Notes under the pieces: generated by a model | What the model was told of the DNA's origin: nothing | What the model saw: only the letters and a program-made list of their open reading frames with translations | Databases searched by the model: none | Made by a program: the position numbers and the translations under genes | DNA from: an uncultured Rivibacter sp. | GTDB taxonomy: Bacteria; Pseudomonadota; Gammaproteobacteria; Burkholderiales; Burkholderiaceae | Assembly (NCBI GenBank): GCA_946480925.1 | Contig: CAMLLU010000053.1 | Coordinates: forward strand, 1-39,892 | Direction of reading: 5' to 3' | Length of the DNA: 39,892 bases | In this document: in pieces, positions 25,248-32,509 of the stretch | How positions within the stretch are numbered: the first letter of the stretch is position 1 | Layout: each line of letters starts with the position of its first letter

Positions 25248-26206
25248 CGGCTCCACTCCAGTTCGGCGTAGGCGGCCGTCACGTTGCGGCGCTGGAACGC
25301 TTCGCCCAGCAGCCAGCCTTCGGGCGCACGGCCCAGTCGTTCCACGGCCTGCGAGAGGCTCGCGCCATCGTCCAGCGCGGCGTTCACGTCGTCGCGCAGC
25401 TTCTGCAGATAGCGCCGCGTGGGCTGCAGCGCGGCAGGCCAGTCGTCGAACACGCGGCCGTGGCCCGGCACGGCGCGCCTGGCGCGCACGCCGGCCAGCC
25501 CATCGAGCACCTGCAGCCAGCCGGCCAGCTTGCCGTCGAGCACGGGCAGGTGGCCTTCGAACACCAGGTCGCCCAGCCACAAGGTGCCCGAGCTGCGGTC
25601 CAGCACCGTGAGGTCGTTGTCGGTGTGCGCGGTGGGCCAGGCGCGCAGCTCCAGCACGCGCGAGCCGAGGTCGAGCTGCTGCGCCTCCTGCACCGCGAGG
25701 TCGGGCGGCGCAAGCCGCTCGATGCCGTCTGGCGGCTGCGTGGCCACGTCGCGCGCAAAGGCCTTGCGGTAGTAGGGCGCACGCGCAGCCAGGGCCGCTG
25801 CCAGCCGCGCATGGCCCACGAACCTGGGCGGCGGCCCGCTGCCGTTGGCCTGCAGGAAGGCGGCGTTGCCGAGCACGTGGTCGGGGTGCACGTGGGTGCT
25901 GATCACGTAGCACACGGGCAGCGTGCTCACCCGCCGCACCGCGGCGAGCAGGGCGCGCCCGTCGGCCGGGCTGCCGCCGCTGTCGATGACGGCCACGCAG
26001 CGCGAGCCCACCACGAAGCCGGTGTTGGCCACGTGCGTGCGCCCCTGGTCTGCCCAGGGCGCATGCTCGCCCTGCACGTGGAAGGCACCGGGCGCCAGCT
26101 CCACCGCCTGCGCGGGCGCATCTGCCGCCTTCGCCGGTGGGCAGCACGGCAGCAGCGCGGCCAGCAGCAGCCCGGCAAGCAAGGGTTGTTGCGGCATTGC
26201 CTTCAT
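25244..26206 (-). CDS. Quinoprotein relay zinc metallohydrolase (MBL fold)
   Basis: This 320-residue exported metallo-beta-lactamase-fold hydrolase has a signal peptide at residues about 1-28. Metal ligands appear intact: HVHPDH (105-110), His194 in TAHTDND, Asp213 in LGD, and His249 in PGHG. It resembles SoxH-type hydrolases. It is first in the leftward relay operon, with its stop overlapping the SoxYZ-like start (ATGA). The 50-base spacer to the divergent PLP enzyme must hold both promoters. It probably hydrolyses a thioester or similar bond on the SoxYZ-like carrier in the periplasm, an inference from sulfur-oxidation systems. Confidence 0.85.
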   Translation of the reverse strand: MKAMPQQPLLAGLLLAALLPCCPPAKAADAPAQAVELAPGAFHVQGEHAPWADQGRTHVANTGFVVGSRCVAVIDSGGSPADGRALLAAVRRVSTLPVCYVISTHVHPDHVLGNAAFLQANGSGPPPRFVGHARLAAALAARAPYYRKAFARDVATQPPDGIERLAPPDLAVQEAQQLDLGSRVLELRAWPTAHTDNDLTVLDRSSGTLWLGDLVFEGHLPVLDGKLAGWLQVLDGLAGVRARRAVPGHGRVFDDWPAALQPTRRYLQKLRDDVNAALDDGASLSQAVERLGRAPEGWLLGEAFQRRNVTAAYAELEWSR

Positions 26207-26256
26207 GGCCCGCTTCTCCACAATGCATCGGCATTCGACTTCAGGAGGCGGTGGCG

Positions 26257-27633
26257 ATGCAGCAGGGTTCGTTGCTTGGCGACGCGGCACAACGTGCCGT
26301 GCGCTACCTGCAGGGCCTGCCGGCGCGCGGCGTGGCGCCCACGCCAGAAGCGCTGGCGCGCCTGGCCGGGATCGGCGAGGCCACGCTGCCGCAAACCCCG
26401 CAGGACGAAGCCGCCACCTTGCGCCTGCTCGACGAGATCGGCTCGCCCGCCACCATGGCCAGCGCGGGTGGCCGCTTCTTCGGCTTCGTGATCGGCGGCT
26501 CGCTGCCCGTGAGCGTGGCCAGCCACTGGCTCGCCACCGCGTGGGACCAGAACGCCGCCTACCACGCGCCATCGCCCGCCACCGCGGTGTTCGAGGCGGT
26601 GGCGTTGCGCTGGCTGCTGCAGCTGCTGGGCCTGCCGGCGCATGCCGCGGGCGCCTTCGTCACCGGCGCCACCATGGCCAACTTCAGCGCGCTGGCCGCG
26701 GCGCGCCATGCGCTGCTCGCGCGTGCCGGCTGGAACGTCGAGGCCGACGGCCTTTTCGGCGCGCCGCCCCTCACCGTGCTGGTGGGCGAGGAGGCCCACC
26801 CCACGTTGATGAAGTCGCTCGGCATGCTGGGCCTGGGCCGCAAGCGCGTGCTGCACGTGCCGGTGGACGGCCAGGGCCGCATGCTCGCCACGCGGCTGCC
26901 GCCATGGCAGGGCCCGGCCATCCTGTGCACGCAGGCCGGCAACGTGAACACCGGCGCGTTCGACCCCTTCGCCGAACTCATCGACGCGGTGCGCTCGCGC
27001 GGCAGCGACACCTGGGTGCACGTGGACGGCGCTTTCGGCCTGTGGGCCGCCGCGAGCCCCGCGCTGGCCCCGTTGACCCGGGGCATGGCATTGGCCGACT
27101 CCTGGGCCACCGACGCGCACAAATGGCTCAACGTGCCCTACGACAACGGCCTGGCCTTCGTGCGCGAGGCCGACGCCTTGCGCTCGGCCATGGCCATTTC
27201 GGCCGACTACCTGCCCGCGCCGCAAGGCCAGGTGCGCGATCCTTCGGACTACACGCCAGAGTTGTCGCGCCGCGCCCGCGGCGTGGACGTGTGGGCCGCG
27301 CTGCACACGCTGGGCCGCGAGGGCGTGGCCGCGCTGGTGGACCGCTGCTGCGCCCACGCCCGCCGCTTCGCGAGCGGCCTGCGCGAGGCCGGCTTCGAGG
27401 TGCTCAACGACGTGGTGCTCAACCAGGTGCTGGTGTCCTTCGGCGACGCCGCCACCACGCGCCGCGTGATCGCCGCGCTGCAGGCCGAGGGCACGTGCTG
27501 GTGCGGCCCCACGCAATGGCAGGGCCGCACGGCCATGCGCATCAGCGTGTCGTCGTGGGCCACCACCGAAGACGACGTGGCGTACAGCCTGGCGGCCATG
27601 CTGCGCATTGCGCGCGAGCTGCCACAGGCCTGA
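26257..27633 (+). CDS. PLP-dependent group II decarboxylase-fold enzyme
   Basis: This 458-residue fold-type I PLP enzyme is of the glutamate/aromatic amino-acid decarboxylase group, often annotated as an aspartate aminotransferase family protein. The cofactor-binding lysine is Lys289 in SWATDAHKWLN. VHVDGAFG (about 252-259) supplies the pyridine-binding Asp, and TGATMANFSAL matches the phosphate-binding region. ATG 26257 is eight bases after AGGAGG, an unusually good ribosome-binding site for this window. It is divergent from the quinoprotein relay operon and converges on the SRPBCC gene with 39 bases between. Substrate is unknown. Tyrosine decarboxylation for methylofuran is conceivable, but I recall bacterial methylofuran being reported to contain tyrosine, which argues against that. 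Confidence 0.85.
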   Translation: MQQGSLLGDAAQRAVRYLQGLPARGVAPTPEALARLAGIGEATLPQTPQDEAATLRLLDEIGSPATMASAGGRFFGFVIGGSLPVSVASHWLATAWDQNAAYHAPSPATAVFEAVALRWLLQLLGLPAHAAGAFVTGATMANFSALAAARHALLARAGWNVEADGLFGAPPLTVLVGEEAHPTLMKSLGMLGLGRKRVLHVPVDGQGRMLATRLPPWQGPAILCTQAGNVNTGAFDPFAELIDAVRSRGSDTWVHVDGAFGLWAAASPALAPLTRGMALADSWATDAHKWLNVPYDNGLAFVREADALRSAMAISADYLPAPQGQVRDPSDYTPELSRRARGVDVWAALHTLGREGVAALVDRCCAHARRFASGLREAGFEVLNDVVLNQVLVSFGDAATTRRVIAALQAEGTCWCGPTQWQGRTAMRISVSSWATTEDDVAYSLAAMLRIARELPQA

Positions 27634-27672
27634 GCGAGGCGGGCACATGAAACCGCCCTCAGCGGCTGGTGG

Positions 27673-28131
27673 TCAGGCCTCGGCGAGCTGCTTCAGCTGG
27701 GCCAGGCCCGCCTGGTAGACGCCGCTGATGGTCTTCACCACCTCGGCATCGTCACGGCCCGGCGCCGTGATGGCGCGAAAGTCACCGCGCCATTCCACCA
27801 CCGAGCGGCCCGTGCCTTCGGGCCGCACGTGCAGGGACGAGACGTAGCCGCCCACCGGCAGCGCACCGCCGTCCTGCGCGCGGTAGCTGTAGCTGCGCTC
27901 GGCGTCGCTGTGGCCCAGCAGCGTCTCGATGATCTCGCCGCCGCCGTGCAGGCTCAGCCGCCGCACCGAGCCCACGTTGTTGCCGCGGTCGGCAGGGCCG
28001 CTGGCCACTGCGGGGTGCCATTCGCTCAAGGCGTTGAAGTTGCGCATGCGCTCCCACACCGCATCGGGCGATGCCCCGATGCTGATCTTCTCGATCACGG
28101 TGTGGCGTTCCTGCTGTCCAGGTGTATGCAT
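27673..28131 (-). CDS. SRPBCC (START-like) family protein, MxaD-like
   Basis: This 152-residue protein has the Bet v1/SRPBCC fold, with IEKISIGASPDAVWERMRNFNALSEWHPAVASG at the N-terminus, a central beta-sheet (YSYRAQDGGALPVGGYVSSLHVRP), and a C-terminal helix (VVKTISGVYQAGLAQLKQL). MxaD proteins of methanol oxidation clusters have this fold and similar opening sequence, but this copy has no signal peptide. ATG 28131 follows GGAGA by a short spacer. It is the last gene of the leftward C1 unit, after a 145-base spacer holding a long inverted repeat. A ligand-binding role is likely; the ligand is unknown. Confidence 0.75.
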   Translation of the reverse strand: MHTPGQQERHTVIEKISIGASPDAVWERMRNFNALSEWHPAVASGPADRGNNVGSVRRLSLHGGGEIIETLLGHSDAERSYSYRAQDGGALPVGGYVSSLHVRPEGTGRSVVEWRGDFRAITAPGRDDAEVVKTISGVYQAGLAQLKQLAEA

Positions 28132-28164
28132 TGCTCGTCTCCTGTGGGAAAGCTGTTGAACCCC

Positions 28165-28253
28165 TTCACCGCGGAGGCGCCGAATACGCAGAGGACCGCG
28201 CAGAGGATTCCTTTCTCTGAGATCCTCCGCGTTCTCCGCGTCTCTGCGGTGAA
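28165..28253. repeat. Dispersed inverted repeat, copy 2
   Basis: This 89-base element begins TTCACCGCGGAGGCGC and ends CTCTGCGGTGAA, folding on itself. It lies between the SRPBCC and pterin dehydratase genes and is related to 1959-2059 and 30020-30112. Confidence 0.75.
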
Positions 28254-28276
28254 TGAATCGGTCGTCCTGAGGTCTC

Positions 28277-28666
28277 CTATTCGTACTTGATGTACTTGAA
28301 GCGCGGGTCGTCCGGGGTGCCTTCGAGCGCCGAACCCTCCTCGCGGCCGGGCTGCCACATCAGCACTTCCTCGATCTTTCTGGCGAGTGCGAAATCCTTG
28401 TCGGTCACGCCCTTGGCGGCGTGGTTCATGAGCTTCACGGTCACGAAGGCGTACGACACCGTGAGGTCCGGGTGGTGCCAGGCCGCTTCGGCCAGGTGGC
28501 CCACGGTGTTGACCACCATCAGCGTGGCCTTCCAGCCCGAGGTCTTGTACTTGCGGCGGATCCAGCCGTCTTCGAAGTACCACTGCGGCAGCTCTTCGGC
28601 GAGCCGCGCGGTGATCTCCTCGGGGGTGTAGGTCTCGTCGGCAGTCTTCTTGCGCCACTGAGCCAT
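28277..28666 (-). CDS. 4a-hydroxytetrahydrobiopterin (pterin-4a-carbinolamine) dehydratase
   Basis: This 129-residue PCD/DCoH-fold protein carries the diagnostic LAEAAWHHPDLTVSYAFVTVKL (His64, His65, Pro66) and the second motif NHAAKGVTDKDFALA with His82. This is the standard [EK]-x-x-x-HHP arrangement, with an additional C-terminal tail (about residues 106-129). ATG 28666 follows AGGAG. PCD homologues are recurrent in methylotroph H4MPT clusters. A role in pterin metabolism connected with tetrahydromethanopterin, rather than with phenylalanine hydroxylase, is the likely one here, since no phenylalanine hydroxylase gene is nearby. Confidence 0.9.
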   Translation of the reverse strand: MAQWRKKTADETYTPEEITARLAEELPQWYFEDGWIRRKYKTSGWKATLMVVNTVGHLAEAAWHHPDLTVSYAFVTVKLMNHAAKGVTDKDFALARKIEEVLMWQPGREEGSALEGTPDDPRFKYIKYE

Positions 28667-28707
28667 GTCCGTCTCCTGTCTCCTGTGTCGCGGCAGCGTG
28701 TCGTTCT

Positions 28708-30000
28708 TCAGGCGCTGCAAGCCGCCGATGCCGCGGCCGCCGGCTGCTGCGCCAGGCCGCCTTCGAGGCCGTTGTCGAGTCCGGTCAGGAAGCGGGCCTT
28801 CAAACGGCACTCTTCGTACTCCGATTCGGCCTCGCTGTCGAGCACGATGCCCGCGCCGATACCAAGGCGAGCAGGGGTATAGCCCTGCGTTCGCTCGCCC
28901 AGCACCAGCGTGCGTATGGCCACCGAAAGGCAGAAGTCGCCGCAGGCCGCCCCGTCGCGCGGCGCGTCGATCCAGCCGATGGCGCCTGTGTAGAGCCCGC
29001 GCGGCGTGCTTTCCAGCCGCGCGATGAGCTCCATCGTGTGGTGCTTGGGCGCGCCGGTGATGGAGCCGCAGGGGAAGGTGGCGCGCAGCAGGTCGGCGAA
29101 CGAGAGGTCGCCTTCGAGCTGCGCCTGCACGGTGGACGTCATCTGGAACACCGTGGGGTGCGACTCGATGTTGAACAGCTGCGGCACCTTCACCGAGCCG
29201 ATGCGCGCGATGCGGCCCAGGTCATTGCGCAGCAGGTCCACGATCATCAGGTTCTCGGCGCGGTTCTTCTCGTCGTTGGCCAGCCAGCGCGCCATTTCAC
29301 TGTCGCCCTCGGCCGTGCGCATGCGCGGGGCCGTGCCCTTCATCGGCCGCGCGGTCAGCAGGCCGGCCTCGTGCTTCAAGAAGAGCTCGGGCGAGCACGA
29401 GAGCACGTGGCGCGGTGCACCGTCGCCGGGGTTGGACTCGGGCAGCGCGATCAACGCGCCATAAGGCACCGGCTGGCGTGCGCGCAGCCGGCGGTACAGC
29501 GCCACCGGTGAACCCCAGGCCAGGCCGTCGAGCCGGTAGGTGTAGTTGATCTGGTAGGTCTCGCCGTCGCGGATGTATTCGTGGATCGACTCGATGGCGC
29601 GGCGGAACTCGGGCCATTCGACGCTGCCGCGCAGCTGCGTCACGCCGGCGGGCGTGGGGGCTTCGTTGTGTTCGTCCTGCCTGCGCAGCCAGTCGTCGAC
29701 CTGCAGCTTCGAGAGCTTGGCCAGGCGCTCGAACATCAACACGCGCAGCGAAGCGCCGTTGCTCGCGGGCAGCGCGGCATGCCCGGCATACCCGGTACGA
29801 AGCAGCTTGGCACCCCATTCGTAGTCGGCCAGCACCACCGCATGCAGGCCTGCATGCTGGTCGGCCAGTGCTGCGGCCCACACCGCGTCGAGCGTGGCCG
29901 GGTCGGTGCAGCGGTGTTCACGCACGAAGCCGGTGTAGAGCCGGCTGGTGGGTTGCAGCGTGCTCGCGTTGCGGTCGTCGAGCAGGGCCCAGGCGCTCAT
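28708..30000 (-). CDS. pabB: Aminodeoxychorismate synthase component I
   Basis: This 430-residue chorismate-binding enzyme converts chorismate to aminodeoxychorismate with a glutamine amidotransferase partner. The typical motifs are present: GETYQINYTYRL, SPELFL, ARPMKGTAPR, IVDLLRNDLGRIA, IESHPTVFQMTSTVQ, TFPCGSITGAPK and IGAGIVLDSEAESEYEE. PIKGT with Lys marks TrpE/PabB active sites; here PMKGT keeps the Lys. ATG 30000 is preceded by GGAGC. Its position between fae and the pterin dehydratase suggests dedicated p-aminobenzoate supply for tetrahydromethanopterin. The amidotransferase subunit is not in the window. Anthranilate synthase is unlikely from context. Confidence 0.9.
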   Translation of the reverse strand: MSAWALLDDRNASTLQPTSRLYTGFVREHRCTDPATLDAVWAAALADQHAGLHAVVLADYEWGAKLLRTGYAGHAALPASNGASLRVLMFERLAKLSKLQVDDWLRRQDEHNEAPTPAGVTQLRGSVEWPEFRRAIESIHEYIRDGETYQINYTYRLDGLAWGSPVALYRRLRARQPVPYGALIALPESNPGDGAPRHVLSCSPELFLKHEAGLLTARPMKGTAPRMRTAEGDSEMARWLANDEKNRAENLMIVDLLRNDLGRIARIGSVKVPQLFNIESHPTVFQMTSTVQAQLEGDLSFADLLRATFPCGSITGAPKHHTMELIARLESTPRGLYTGAIGWIDAPRDGAACGDFCLSVAIRTLVLGERTQGYTPARLGIGAGIVLDSEAESEYEECRLKARFLTGLDNGLEGGLAQQPAAAASAACSA

Positions 30001-30019
30001 GATCAGCTCCTTGAAATAC

Positions 30020-30112
30020 TTCACCGCAGAGGCGCAGAGAGCGCGGAGGACCACGGAGAAAGCGGGAGTTCTTCTCTGCGCACCTGCGCGTCCTCCGCGC
30101 CTCCGCGGTGAA
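30020..30112. repeat. Dispersed inverted repeat, copy 3
   Basis: This 93-base element begins TTCACCGCAGAGGCGCAGAG and ends CCTCCGCGGTGAA, and folds into a long imperfect hairpin. It occupies the pabB-fae spacer, starting 20 bases upstream of the pabB start codon. It is related to the copies at 1959-2059 and 28165-28253. Confidence 0.8.
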
Positions 30113-30153
30113 GGTATTCGCTATTCGCCAACTGGTAGGTCCGCTTCATCGGG

Positions 30154-30687
30154 CTAGCTCCAATCGTCCATGTCGTGCTTGATCTTGTGGCGGTTGGCGA
30201 TGAGCTCGTCCACCGTCGGCTCGTTGGCCAGGGCACGCCGCAGCGCGAGCTTGGTGGCCTCGTAGTTGGTGCGGTACATGTCCTTGCGGTCGAGCTCGGC
30301 ATGCGTGGCGCAGCGCGGGTCGATCCACACGAGGCTGATGATGCAGAGCTCATTGGCCAGCTGCCTGGGGATCACGCCTTCGATCAGGCAGTCCACCACC
30401 GCGTCGGCCGTGGCCGACTGCACCACGCCGCCGAAGAGGTTCACGTTGGCCATGTCCTTCAGCGTCACCTTGGGCACGATCATCGTGACCGGCTTCACCA
30501 GCTGGTTGCAGGCGCGAATGGCGAACATCGCGGTGTGGCCCTTGGTCTGCGACATCATGTTCGCGAAGGCTTGGCCCACCGGGCCGTCGGTGCGGCCGAT
30601 CAGCACTTCGGGCATGGCGTCGGTGAACTGGCCTTCGGCGGCCAGCACGGTGGCTTCGCCGGCATGGAAGAGGTAGTCGGTGGTCAT
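30154..30687 (-). CDS. fae: Formaldehyde-activating enzyme family protein
   Basis: This 177-residue Fae-family protein shows GQAFANMMSQTKGHTAMFAI, KPVTMIVPKVTLKDM, EGVIPRQLANELCIISLVWI and the C-terminal NYEATKLALRRALANEPTVDELI. Fae condenses formaldehyde with tetrahydromethanopterin to methylene-H4MPT. In canonical Fae the N-terminal segment reads like EVAHIDLLIG with an active-site His (His17 in Methylorubrum). Here the aligned segment is DAMPEVLIG, with Met25 at that position. It may therefore be a Fae2-type paralogue with altered activity. It follows fhcC by 36 bases in the same operon. No second fae is present in the window. Confidence 0.9.
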   Translation of the reverse strand: MTTDYLFHAGEATVLAAEGQFTDAMPEVLIGRTDGPVGQAFANMMSQTKGHTAMFAIRACNQLVKPVTMIVPKVTLKDMANVNLFGGVVQSATADAVVDCLIEGVIPRQLANELCIISLVWIDPRCATHAELDRKDMYRTNYEATKLALRRALANEPTVDELIANRHKIKHDMDDWS

Positions 30688-30723
30688 GTGGTGTGGTCCC
30701 GTGTGGTCTGTGGAAAGAAGAGC

Positions 30724-31542
30724 TCAGTGCGGCACCAGCAGCTCGCCCAGGCCGCCCGCGGCCAGGTCGCCCGCATGGCGTTCCACGCGGCGGGCCGGCA
30801 GGTCGGCAAACGGGCCGCCATGGCGCGCCAGCTCGCGTGCCAGCAGCTGCCAGAACACGCCCACGTCGTGGAAGGTGGGCACGAAGGTGGGTGAAAGCGC
30901 GGGCGCTCCACCCGCGCAGACGATGCTGCCGCGGCGCATGCCCCACGCGCAGTGCGCGCCGATGCGCCCGCCCACGGCAATGCTGCCGGCCACCATGCGC
31001 GAGCCGAGAAAGTCGCCCGCGTCGCCGAACACGAGCGCGAAGCCGCGCCGCATGCGGTCGCCCAGGCGCTGGCCGGCACTGCCTCGCACGACGAGCGTGC
31101 CGCCGCGCATGCCGTTCATGCTGCCGGGCAGCACGCCGGCCGCGAAGTCGCCCACGTTGCCGGCCACGTCGAGCAGGCCGCCTTGCATTTCGCAGGCAGC
31201 CAGCAGCCCGGCGTGGCCGCTCACGCGGATCTCGCCGCCGCTCATGCCGGCGCCGAGGTAGTCACCGGCGTCGCCTTCGAGCTCGATGCGCCCGGCCGCC
31301 AGCTGCCAGCCAATGCGGTCGCAGCGCGAGAAGTCGCCCTGCAGGCGCAGCGTGGGCTCGGGGCCGTCGTCACCGCGCTGCACGTGGAACAGCTCGGCCA
31401 ACGGCCATTGCTCGTTGCCGTGCGGCACCAGCAGGCGCTCGACCTCGGCGGGCGTTGCCTGCGCCAGCGCTGCGGGTGAAAGACGGCGCAGGTCCACGCG
31501 CAGCGTGGGCTTCGTGCGGGGGCTGAGCGTCCACGTCGTCAT
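30724..31542 (-). CDS. fhcC: Formyltransferase/hydrolase complex subunit C
   Basis: This 272-residue protein is the C subunit of the bacterial formylmethanofuran-handling complex. It has the glutamate-synthase-like right-handed beta-helix with repeated glycine turns (GDAGDYLGAGMSGGEIRVSGHAG, GNVGDFAAGVLPGSMNGMRGGTLVV, GDAGDFLGSRMVAGSIAVGG). In the complex C is structural and holds A and B together. It follows fhcD after a 61-base spacer containing a perfect hairpin, the only sizable gap among the four fhc genes. ATG 31542 gives the family N-terminus. Confidence 0.9.
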   Translation of the reverse strand: MTTWTLSPRTKPTLRVDLRRLSPAALAQATPAEVERLLVPHGNEQWPLAELFHVQRGDDGPEPTLRLQGDFSRCDRIGWQLAAGRIELEGDAGDYLGAGMSGGEIRVSGHAGLLAACEMQGGLLDVAGNVGDFAAGVLPGSMNGMRGGTLVVRGSAGQRLGDRMRRGFALVFGDAGDFLGSRMVAGSIAVGGRIGAHCAWGMRRGSIVCAGGAPALSPTFVPTFHDVGVFWQLLARELARHGGPFADLPARRVERHAGDLAAGGLGELLVPH

Positions 31543-31561
31543 CGCGTTGCCCTCACCCCAG

Positions 31562-31582
31562 CCCTCTCCCACAGGGAGAGGG
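31562..31582. repeat. Perfect extragenic palindrome in the fhcD-fhcC spacer
   Basis: CCCTCTCCC-ACA-GGGAGAGGG forms a perfect 9-bp stem with a three-base loop. The preceding CCCTCACCCCAGCCCTCTCCC is typical of an extragenic repeat seen in many proteobacteria. Placed inside the operon it may set mRNA stability or the fhcC expression level. Confidence 0.7.
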
Positions 31583-31603
31583 AGCACGACATGGGCGTAT
31601 GGC

Positions 31604-32509
31604 TCATGTCGCTGCCTCCACTGGCATGAGCTTGCGCAGGTGAAACAGAAAAGGCCCCAGCTTGCCGCCGTAGTTGCCCGCCGACACACGCACCAGCCCC
31701 GGCACGCCATCACCCGCCGTCACCGCTCGCAGACCGGCGCGCATGGCCTCGGCCACGTCGGCTTCGGTGAGCCCGTCGATCACGATCTCCATCACGCAGC
31801 GCACCTCGTCGTTCAGCTCGCTGCGTGCCGCGAGCGGCGTGAGCGCGGGGCAGAAGGCGTCGTTGGTGGAAGCGGGCAGGGCCTTGTACTTGCTGCCCAC
31901 TTTCGAGCCCGAGCGCACCACGCCGCCGGGGAAGGGCATCACCACGTTGGGCACCCGGCGCATCGCAGCCACGGCGGCCTCGGCCGCGGCCAATGCCGCA
32001 TCGGTGTCGCGGGCCAGCAGCAGAAGGTTGCCGCCGCCCACGGCAGCCTTGGTCACGCCCGTGGTTTCCTGCGCGACGAACTCGCCGTCCATCACCGGTA
32101 CGCGCCAGTAGCGCCTGCCGCCGATCACCTTGGCGATCTGCCAGCCGTCGCCGAAGAAGCGCAGGTTCTTGCCGAGCGCGATGTGTTCGCCTTCTTCGAG
32201 CCCCGCGTACACCGCGGTGGTGGGGCAGGTGAGCACGCATTGGCCCACGCGGCGCTCCACCTGCTTGGCGAGCTCCTTGCCCGACATGGCAAACAGCAAA
32301 ACCGCCACACCGGGGCGGCCGTCGGGCGTTTCGGCTTCGGTGAGCTCGCGCTCGATGCCGGCCTCGCAGCCGCAGGCGATCACCGAGGTGGCGAAGCCCG
32401 TGGCGCTCACGGCTGCATGGCGCGCCCATTCCAGCCGGTGCGCGGTGATCACGAGCCGCGTGCCCCGCATGGGGAAGGCTTCGGCGAAGGTGTCGTCCAC
32501 TTCGATCAC
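31604..32509 (-). CDS. fhcD: Formylmethanofuran:tetrahydromethanopterin formyltransferase
   Basis: This 301-residue Ftr-family enzyme moves the formyl group from formyl-H4MPT to methylofuran, working inside the FhcABCD complex. Family sequence covers the whole length: DDTFAEAFPMRGTRLVITA, GFATSVIACGCEAGIE, GRPGVAVLLFAMSGKELAKQVERRVGQCVLTCPTTAVYAG, KNLRFFGDGWQ, and the C-terminal GNYGGKLGPFLFHLRKL. Start is GTG 32509, overlapping the fhcA stop as GTGA. The order here is B-A-D-C. Confidence 0.93.
   Translation of the reverse strand: MIEVDDTFAEAFPMRGTRLVITAHRLEWARHAAVSATGFATSVIACGCEAGIERELTEAETPDGRPGVAVLLFAMSGKELAKQVERRVGQCVLTCPTTAVYAGLEEGEHIALGKNLRFFGDGWQIAKVIGGRRYWRVPVMDGEFVAQETTGVTKAAVGGGNLLLLARDTDAALAAAEAAVAAMRRVPNVVMPFPGGVVRSGSKVGSKYKALPASTNDAFCPALTPLAARSELNDEVRCVMEIVIDGLTEADVAEAMRAGLRAVTAGDGVPGLVRVSAGNYGGKLGPFLFHLRKLMPVEAAT

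Noticed and set aside
28165..30112. CRISPR-like array from recurring repeats
   Set aside because: Only three copies, far apart, internally palindromic and without regular spacers.
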